Shown: in pieces, positions 58,423 through 64,000 of the stretch
Layout: each line of letters begins with the position of its first letter
How positions within the stretch are numbered: position 1 is the stretch's first letter
Source: Roseivirga ehrenbergii
Lineage (GTDB): Bacteria > Bacteroidota > Bacteroidia > Cytophagales > Cyclobacteriaceae
Direction of reading: 5' to 3'
DNA length: 64,000 bases
Assembly (NCBI RefSeq): GCF_001593005.1
Contig: NZ_LQZQ01000004.1
Location: 1-64,000 of the forward strand
The notes under the pieces: model-generated
Told to the model about the DNA's origin: nothing
The model's input: only the letters and a program-made list of their open reading frames with translations
Database searches by the model: none
Program-made: the position numbers and the translations under genes

Positions 58423-59196
58423 ATGAAAACTAAGCAAGAAATTGTTGAAAACTGGCTCCCCCGCTATACTGGGGTTCCCAATGAAGACTTCGGAGAGTAC
58501 ATTCTACTAACTAATTTTATTACCTATGTAGAAATGTTTGCCAACAAGTTTGGGGTTGAAATTAAAGGCGTAGGCCGCCCAATGCAATCAGCAACAGCAG
58601 AAAACATCACCATTATCAATTTTGGAATGGGAAGTGCCATGGCTGCTACGGTAATGGATTTACTTTCTTCCATTTCGCCTAAAGCAGTTCTATTCCTAGG
58701 CAAATGCGGTGGTTTGAAAAAGAAAACTGCCATTGGTGATTTGATTCTACCTATTGCCGCCATTCGTGGCGAGGGAACCAGCGATGACTACATGCCACCT
58801 GAAATTCCAGCATTACCTTCTTTCCGTTTGCAGAGATCTGTCTCTTCTATGATCAAGAAGCATGAGCGCGATTACTGGACTGGCACCTGCTACACTACTA
58901 ACCGTAGGGTGTGGGAACATGACAAGGCCTTCAAGAAATACCTTCGTAAAATTAGAGCGATGGCCGTTGATATGGAAACCGCTACGCTTTTCACTGTGGG
59001 TTTTGTAAATCAAATTCCTCATGGCGCCCTCCTTTTGGTATCTGACAATCCGATGATTGCAGAAGGGGTCAAAACCGAAGAAAGTGATAAAAAAGTCACT
59101 TCAAACTTCGTTAACGACCATTTAGAAATAGGGATTGACGCACTAAGAGAGCTCAGAGACTCTGGTGATTCTGTAAAACACTTAAGATTCGAATAA
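58423..59196 (+). CDS. amn: AMP nucleosidase
   Basis: Enzyme of 257 residues of the short AMN form, splitting AMP to adenine and ribose-5-phosphate. Phosphorylase-superfamily motifs are INFGMGSAMAATVMDLL, VLFLGKCGGLKKKTAIGD and VDMETATLFTVGF, with SDNPM near the end. The preceding PMQSATAENITI is AMN-like. Its stop overlaps the amidohydrolase start by one base (TAATG). Confidence 0.93.
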   Translation: MKTKQEIVENWLPRYTGVPNEDFGEYILLTNFITYVEMFANKFGVEIKGVGRPMQSATAENITIINFGMGSAMAATVMDLLSSISPKAVLFLGKCGGLKKKTAIGDLILPIAAIRGEGTSDDYMPPEIPALPSFRLQRSVSSMIKKHERDYWTGTCYTTNRRVWEHDKAFKKYLRKIRAMAVDMETATLFTVGFVNQIPHGALLLVSDNPMIAEGVKTEESDKKVTSNFVNDHLEIGIDALRELRDSGDSVKHLRFE

Positions 59197-60830
59197 TGAA
59201 AAAACTATTAGCAATTGCCGCAGTAATGTCCCTATTGTGGTCGTGTGGAGGAAAACAAAAAGCTGACCTGATTATTCACAACGCTACGGTGTATACCGTA
59301 AATGATGAATTCACTGTTGCAACCGCTATCGCAGTGAAGGACGGAAAATTTGTTGGCGTTGGGTCAGACGAAGAAATTCTCAAAGACTTTGAATCTGATG
59401 AAACCATTAATTTAGAAGGTGCCCCTGTTTACCCAGGGCTGATTGATGCACATGCACACTTTTACCGTTATGGTTTAGGTTTGAAAAATGCAGATTTAGT
59501 TGGCACAAAATCCTTTGATGAAATTCTTGAAATTCTTCAGGCACACCGCAAAAAATACCCAGACGATGAATGGATAGTTGGTCGCGGCTGGGATCAGAAT
59601 GATTGGGAAAACAAAGAGTTTCCGAGCAAAGAAAAACTCGATAAATTATTCCCTGATGTGCCTGTCTTCCTTTCTAGGGTTGATGGCCATGCAGCTTTGG
59701 CAAATTCCGCTGCCATGAGTCAAAGCGAGATTTTCGGTAAAACAAAGGAAGTAACTGGAGGTAAAATCTACTTCGATCAGAATGGAGAACCAACGGGGCT
59801 ATTGGTAGACAACGCCATGGATTTGATTGGCAAATACATTCCTGAGCAAACTCGAGCCGATCAAATTGAAGCTCTTATTATGGCGCAACAGAACTGCTTT
59901 GAGGTTGGCCTTACTGGCGTTGTAGACGCTGGCTTAGAGGTAAGCACAATTGAGTTAATCGATTCATTGAATAAATCAGGCGAGCTTAAAATGAGGCTTT
60001 ACGCCATGGTAGCTCCTTCAGAAGAAAGTATTGATTACTTTAAAAAGAAGGGTAAGATCAAAACAGATTACCTCAATGTTCGCTCGTTTAAAGTGTATGG
60101 CGATGGCGCCTTAGGTTCTCGCGGTGCAAACTTATTAAGTGATTACTCTGATGACCCAGGAAACGCTGGCTTTCTATTAGAGAAAGAATCGACTTACGAT
60201 GAACTGGCGAAAGTAATTTATGACATGGGCTTTCAAATGAATACTCATTGTATTGGTGATAGAACTGATCGTGTTATTCTCGATATCTATGCCAAATACC
60301 TTCCTGAGGATAATGACTTAAGATGGAAGATTGAACACGCACAGGTAGTTTCTAAAGAAGATGTTCCAAAATTCGGAAAGTATAATATCATCCCATCAGT
60401 ACAGCCTACGCATGCTACTTCAGATATGTATTGGGCTGCAGAAAGATTAGGGGAAGAAAGAGTAAAAACGGCTTATGCCTTTAAAGATTTGCTCGACCAA
60501 AACGGTTATATCGCATTGGGTAGCGACTTCCCTGTGGAAGACATTAATCCTATGTATGGTTTTCATGCTGCAGTGGCTCGTCAGGATGCAGAAAACTGGC
60601 CAGAAGGCGGATGGCAGGCTGAAAACAAACTTAGCAGAGAAGAAGCGCTTAGAGGCATGACCATCTGGGCAGCTTATTCTAACTTTGAAGAAAACGAGAA
60701 AGGAAGTATTGAAGTGGGCAAATTTGCCGATTTCATCTTCACCCAAAAGGACATGATGAAAGCTCCTGAATCAGAACTTCGAAACTTAAAAGTAACCGCC
60801 ACTTATTTGAATGGCAAGAAGGTGTATTAA
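59196..60830 (+). CDS. Amidohydrolase lipoprotein (YtcJ-like)
   Basis: Protein of 544 residues with a lipoprotein signal peptide (LLWSCGG, Cys near 17). Amidohydrolase-3 features are YPGLIDAHAHFYRYG with the first metal-binding His pair, GDGALGSRGANL, MNTHCIGDRTDR, and ALGSDFPVEDINP with the final Asp. It is probably a periplasmic or outer-membrane deacylase/hydrolase of unknown substrate. It is translationally coupled to amn and followed by a very strong terminator. Confidence 0.9.
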   Translation: MKKLLAIAAVMSLLWSCGGKQKADLIIHNATVYTVNDEFTVATAIAVKDGKFVGVGSDEEILKDFESDETINLEGAPVYPGLIDAHAHFYRYGLGLKNADLVGTKSFDEILEILQAHRKKYPDDEWIVGRGWDQNDWENKEFPSKEKLDKLFPDVPVFLSRVDGHAALANSAAMSQSEIFGKTKEVTGGKIYFDQNGEPTGLLVDNAMDLIGKYIPEQTRADQIEALIMAQQNCFEVGLTGVVDAGLEVSTIELIDSLNKSGELKMRLYAMVAPSEESIDYFKKKGKIKTDYLNVRSFKVYGDGALGSRGANLLSDYSDDPGNAGFLLEKESTYDELAKVIYDMGFQMNTHCIGDRTDRVILDIYAKYLPEDNDLRWKIEHAQVVSKEDVPKFGKYNIIPSVQPTHATSDMYWAAERLGEERVKTAYAFKDLLDQNGYIALGSDFPVEDINPMYGFHAAVARQDAENWPEGGWQAENKLSREEALRGMTIWAAYSNFEENEKGSIEVGKFADFIFTQKDMMKAPESELRNLKVTATYLNGKKVY

Positions 60831-60851
60831 GAACACCTTTTACTTATTATT

Positions 60852-60894
60852 AACAACAGAGGGGCTCTTGCACAAGAGCCCCTCTGTTGTTTTA
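60852..60894 (+). terminator. Strong intrinsic terminator of the amn operon
   Basis: A 19-base perfect stem: AACAACAGAGGGGCTCTTG at 60852-60870 pairs with its complement at 60873-60891, two-base loop, followed by T residues. Confidence 0.92.
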
Positions 60895-61048
60895 GAGCGT
60901 TCTACTTGAAAACCTCCGACTTATGTATGCTAGGTAATACTCGAAACTTATATTGGTCTCATGAGGCGTCCTATTATAGCTCAAACAGCTTGTTGGCCTC
61001 TGAGTAGTAATCTGATTATTAAATATCGAAGTAGACAACCGGAATAAA

Positions 61049-61074
61049 AAAAGGCTGCCAAATGGCAGCCTTTT
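61049..61074 (-). terminator. Intrinsic terminator of the ExbB/ExbD operon
   Basis: AAAAGGCTGCCA (61049-61060) pairs with TGGCAGCCTTTT (61063-61074). On the minus strand it lies 23 bases after the last exbD stop and ends in T residues. Confidence 0.9.
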
Positions 61075-61096
61075 ATATAATGTAGTTTTATCAAAA

Positions 61097-61561
61097 CTAG
61101 TTATCATCTGTTTTTTGAGGTGTAGCATAAATGATCTTACGAGCATTTGCTTCTCTCAATTCAGTTTGAATATCAACAATAATCCCCATCTTGGTTTCCT
61201 TATCTACTTTAAGAGAAATTGTGATTTGATCACGCTCAACTTCACTAAGTTGATCTTTCTCTGTGTTCACCCATTGAACAATACCGTCAATTGCAATAAA
61301 TGCATCGTTGGCTTGGATTAATGATTCTGTACCAAAAATCTCAGGTTCTTTAGGCTCACCTACGTATAGATAGGTTACAAGCTTCTTCTTTTCAAGCTTT
61401 ACTAATTGCTCAGCTCTTGGAATATCTTGCTTTACCAAAATCTCTGTTTCTCTCATCACAGTAGTTACCATGAAGAAAAACAAAAGCATAAAGATAATAT
61501 CAGGCAATGCCGCAGTTGGAATGTCCTGACTGGACTCACTTTTCTTCTTAAACTTTGACAT
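61097..61561 (-). CDS. ExbD/TolR-family proton-channel subunit
   Basis: Protein of 154 residues: short cytoplasmic N-terminus, one helix containing the proton-carrying Asp in LPDIIFMLLFFFMVTT, then a periplasmic domain. With an ExbB it energises outer-membrane transport through a TonB-like partner. It is the last gene of the operon, one base after the other exbD. Confidence 0.92.
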   Translation of the reverse strand: MSKFKKKSESSQDIPTAALPDIIFMLLFFFMVTTVMRETEILVKQDIPRAEQLVKLEKKKLVTYLYVGEPKEPEIFGTESLIQANDAFIAIDGIVQWVNTEKDQLSEVERDQITISLKVDKETKMGIIVDIQTELREANARKIIYATPQKTDDN

Positions 61562-61562
61562 A

Positions 61563-62231
61563 TTAACCTCCTACTTTACTTGGTTCTGCAATCGAGATCG
61601 ACTTAGGAATTCCTGAACGAGCTCTATCATATAAATCCAAATCTCTTGGATCGTTTCTATTCAATTTTCTAAACTCCTCAGCAGTCAAACCTACTCTTTC
61701 ACCATATACTCGGTTATAAGCAGCGTTTAGCTGATCAAGAATTTCTATGAAAATCTCATAACTACTTCCTCTATCTGCTTTAAGCGATACAATAGCAGCA
61801 TTTGGTCCATCAGATGATTTATCTGATCTCAACTTACTATTGATGTATGCTTTCATTGAAGCAGGTAAAGATTCATAGGTTTGTCTATCACTCACTTTTT
61901 CTCCAGTAGGGCCTTTCTCAACGTCAGACATTTTACCGAAATTCAAAATGAAGTCATAAACCATATCTCCTATCAAAGATGGGTCATCTAGTGTCTCTCC
62001 TTCCACCATCAACTTATTCAGAGAGTTTACCTGAATTTTAAAGATATTTCTCTCTTGTTGCTTCACTGGTTCTGGCTCTTCTTCATCCTGTTTAGGAGGA
62101 AGTAACAAGGTCAAACCTTTGTTGGTGGCGATTTGAGTAGTTACCAGAAAGAATATCAATAATAGGAAAGCGATGTCGGCCATTGAGCCGGCATTTACCT
62201 CCTGACTTCCTCTGTTCTTACTTCTTGCCAT
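61563..62231 (-). CDS. ExbD/TolR-family proton-channel subunit, long form
   Basis: Protein of 222 residues. The single helix MADIAFLLLIFFLVTTQ carries the conserved Asp. The periplasmic domain is longer than usual, with a Glu/Pro-rich stretch (EEEPEPVKQQE) and an extra C-terminal segment (LNRNDPRDLDLYD). Two different ExbD paralogues with one ExbB are common in Bacteroidota. Confidence 0.92.
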   Translation of the reverse strand: MARSKNRGSQEVNAGSMADIAFLLLIFFLVTTQIATNKGLTLLLPPKQDEEEPEPVKQQERNIFKIQVNSLNKLMVEGETLDDPSLIGDMVYDFILNFGKMSDVEKGPTGEKVSDRQTYESLPASMKAYINSKLRSDKSSDGPNAAIVSLKADRGSSYEIFIEILDQLNAAYNRVYGERVGLTAEEFRKLNRNDPRDLDLYDRARSGIPKSISIAEPSKVGG

Positions 62232-62238
62232 AATTAAA

Positions 62239-62601
62239 TTATCTAACGACTCTTGCGATTGACGAATAAACTAAACCTACAACCGCCAATACAAGTAGTA
62301 CTAAAGTTGTGGTCATTGCTCCACCTATTAATCTATAGGTAGTTAACGTAGATGCTGCATTAGGGTCAACTTTATTAGCTTCAAAAGCTCTTTGGCTAAC
62401 AAGGTCTATCTCAGCAGGTGCCATTGAATATCCAATAAAGAATATCAATCCCAACACTACTATTCCAATGCCGCTCTTAATTAAACTCTTAGGATTGCCT
62501 AAAGAGTTAATTAGGTTCATTACAATAGCAGCAACCGTTGCTACAGCAAGCAGAATGTAGGATGCATATAATCCTAAATCAATTAATTGGTCCTGATCCA
62601 T
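62239..62601 (-). CDS. Small membrane protein of the ExbB/ExbD operon
   Basis: Protein of 120 residues with three hydrophobic helices (about 10-32, 43-62, 93-115). No named family was recognised. Its fixed place between exbB and the exbD genes, with gaps of 21 and 7 bases, suggests a structural or accessory role in the same proton-channel complex. Confidence 0.8.
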   Translation of the reverse strand: MDQDQLIDLGLYASYILLAVATVAAIVMNLINSLGNPKSLIKSGIGIVVLGLIFFIGYSMAPAEIDLVSQRAFEANKVDPNAASTLTTYRLIGGAMTTTLVLLVLAVVGLVYSSIARVVR

Positions 62602-62622
62602 AATAATCTATTTACAGGTTAA

Positions 62623-63420
62623 TTACTTAGACAAATTGTGCTTCACTAGCAAATCAACCAAAGAGATTGACGCGTCTTCCATTGAGTTAACAATTGAATC
62701 GATTTTTGAAACACAGTAGTTGTAGAACAATTGAAGGATAATCGCAACGATCAAACCAGCAACTGTTGTTAAAAGGGCTACTTTAATACCACCAGCAACC
62801 AAAGAAGGAGAAATATCACCTGCTGCTTGGATCGCATCAAAAGCACCAATCATACCGATTACAGTACCCATGAAACCCAACATTGGAGCCAATGAGATAA
62901 ATAGTGAAATCCAAACTAGACCTCTTTCTAACCTACCCATTTCTACAGAACCATAAGCAATAACAGATTTCTCTACCATTTCAATTCCCTCTGACATTCT
63001 CATAAGGCCTTGAGTAAAGATAGATGCTACTGGGCCTCTAGTGCTTTTAGTTACTTCTTTAGCAGCTTCAACCCCACCAGACTCAAGAGCGTCTTCTACT
63101 TTGCTCAAAAGCTTGTTTGTGTTAGTTGTTGCCATATTAAGGCTGATAATTCTCTCGATTGCGATAGCAAGACCAAGAATTAAACAGATTAATACAGGAG
63201 ACATAAAGGTAGGATCTCCTTCAATAAATTTTTGCTTGATAACCTGATCGAATGAGTCAGCAGGAGTGTCTGCAAGTTCATCTGAATAGTCAGGGCTTTC
63301 TGGTATTGTGTTTTCTACTTGCTCTGTTGTAGCTCCTTCTTGAGCATCGTCTTGAGCGTAAGCATTGAATCCAATCGACAGAACGCCTAAGATCATCAAT
63401 AGTGAGAATAACTTTTTCAT
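62623..63420 (-). CDS. ExbB/TolQ/MotA-family proton-channel protein
   Basis: Protein of 265 residues. An N-terminal signal-like helix (SLLMILGVLSIGFNAYAQ) and an acidic 50-residue extension precede the usual three ExbB helices. The conserved pore helices read MSPVLICLILGLAIAIERI and, near the middle, LAPMLGFMGTVIGMIGAFD. It is the first gene of a four-gene operon feeding proton-motive force to the outer membrane. Confidence 0.92.
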   Translation of the reverse strand: MKKLFSLLMILGVLSIGFNAYAQDDAQEGATTEQVENTIPESPDYSDELADTPADSFDQVIKQKFIEGDPTFMSPVLICLILGLAIAIERIISLNMATTNTNKLLSKVEDALESGGVEAAKEVTKSTRGPVASIFTQGLMRMSEGIEMVEKSVIAYGSVEMGRLERGLVWISLFISLAPMLGFMGTVIGMIGAFDAIQAAGDISPSLVAGGIKVALLTTVAGLIVAIILQLFYNYCVSKIDSIVNSMEDASISLVDLLVKHNLSK

Positions 63421-63513
63421 AGTCTAGTTTTGATTAATAAAGGTTAAAACGGTTTCTAAATTATTAATAATTATTGTTAAAAGAAATTATACTTAAGTTT
63501 TTAGTTGATCATG

Positions 63514-63600
63514 CGGAGAGAGAGGGATTCGAACCCTCGATACCCTTTCGAGTATACACGCTTTCCAAGCGTGCTCCTTCAGCCACTCGGACACCTCTCC
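63514..63600 (-). tRNA. tRNA-Ser (anticodon GGA)
   Basis: The 87-base minus-strand gene has acceptor GGAGAGG, a D-arm with TGGCTGAAGGAGC, anticodon stem CACGC/GCGTG with loop TTGGAAA (anticodon GGA), a long variable arm (TATACTCGAAAGGGTATCGA) as required for Ser, and a T-arm with GGTTCGAATCC. CCA is not encoded. Confidence 0.95.
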
Positions 63601-63699
63601 TCAACTTTTATCAACAAATGCGCTTATCGCAAGGTGACAAATAAATCAATAAAATAACCTTTATGCAAATTGATTTATGTTTTTGTCAATCAATAAAAA

Positions 63700-64000
63700 T
63701 CAGTTCATTTCGCCCGAAATAGCACTGGTCAATTTTTCTCTAAGTTCATCTAATTCAGTGCTTCTACCAAATAAGTGCATCATTTTAGTTGTGGCGGCCT
63801 CTGTTGTCAAATCTCCTCCACTAATAACGCCTATTCGATTTAAAGCACTACTGGCCTCATATTTACCTTGAATAACATTCCCTCCATTACATTGTGAAAC
63901 ATTTAACACAACAACTCCCTTGTTTACAGCACTTTCCAATAAGTCTAAAAACCAAGGCTGATGCGGAACGTTACCCGAACCATAGCTCTCCATAACTATC
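63700..64000 (-). CDS. Type I asparaginase, C-terminal part (cut by window edge)
   Basis: Only the last 100 residues are in the window; the gene begins beyond the right edge. The region ESYGSGNVPHQPWFLDLL, followed by NVSQCNGGNVIQGKYEASSALNR and GVISGGDLTTEAATTKMMHL (quoted here in pieces), matches the C-terminal domain of cytoplasmic type I L-asparaginases (AnsA-like), which hydrolyse asparagine to aspartate and ammonia. The catalytic threonines lie in the missing N-terminal part. Confidence 0.9.
   Translation of the reverse strand, partial: IVMESYGSGNVPHQPWFLDLLESAVNKGVVVLNVSQCNGGNVIQGKYEASSALNRIGVISGGDLTTEAATTKMMHLFGRSTELDELREKLTSAISGEMN

Overview
The window looks like chromosomal DNA of a Bacteroidota bacterium, most likely a marine Cytophagales of the Roseivirga/Marivirga/Fulvivirga type; the genus is not provable from sequence alone. 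Grounds: AT-rich DNA, promoter motifs of the Bacteroidota form TAnnTTTG, large stand-alone FtsX/MacB-type ABC permeases, family-restricted genes (DUF2851, DUF3078, BF3164-like), the order rplM-rpsI-rpsB-tsf, and a membrane pyrophosphatase. No phage, insertion sequence, CRISPR array or rRNA operon is visible. Most of the window is housekeeping or core-accessory DNA.

Layout. 1-8100: two minus-strand orphan ABC permeases facing a plus-strand NtrC-type sigma-54 regulator and its histidine kinase. A sigma-54-like -24/-12 element lies in front of the first permease, and heptanucleotide arrays punctuate the intergenic gaps. 8100-18000: repeat-filled gap, an AsmA-like membrane protein, a Na+/H+ antiporter, an L,D-transpeptidase operon with a lipoprotein, and a PadR regulator with a third permease. 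18000-19100: a tRNA-Val flanked by two decayed copies that carry short inserts at the same point, then a CheY-like protein. 19100-23810: tsf, rpsB, rpsI, rplM, then dnaX, whose gamma and tau forms appear to be separated by a -1 shift on an A10 tract. 23811-28603: DUF3078 protein, LysM lytic transglycosylase, O-methyltransferase, M16 protease. 28900-34690: beta-propeller-like protein, glycosyltransferase 9, an SDR, then a tight folE / PTPS / SDR / flavin-reductase operon resembling tetrahydrobiopterin synthesis. 34890-40882: hppA, uup, a ferredoxin-cyclase fusion, a RidA-like protein. 40928-43392: M28 peptidase, a 37-residue gene behind a sigma-54-like promoter, a secreted zinc-ribbon-like protein. 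43398-52476: a long minus-strand run including udp, trhO, a NeuD-type acyltransferase, pyrF, lolA, ftsK and pyrD. 52640-55471: overlapping usp-mscS-corA genes. 55474-60830: xerD, aroQ, an AlkB-like hydroxylase, an HsdR-N-type nuclease domain, amn, an amidohydrolase. 61097-64000: ExbB/ExbD energiser operon, tRNA-Ser and the 3' part of an asparaginase gene.

Most noteworthy: the dnaX frameshift site; the pterin operon (PTPS with a CX5HGH motif plus an SDR without its catalytic tyrosine); the ferredoxin-cyclase with intact catalytic but altered purine-selecting residues; two sigma-54-like promoters, one driving a tiny membrane peptide; the interrupted tRNA-Val relics; and a third L,D-transpeptidase operon member that looks like a catalytically dead paralogue. 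All functional calls come from reading motifs by eye; no database search was run.
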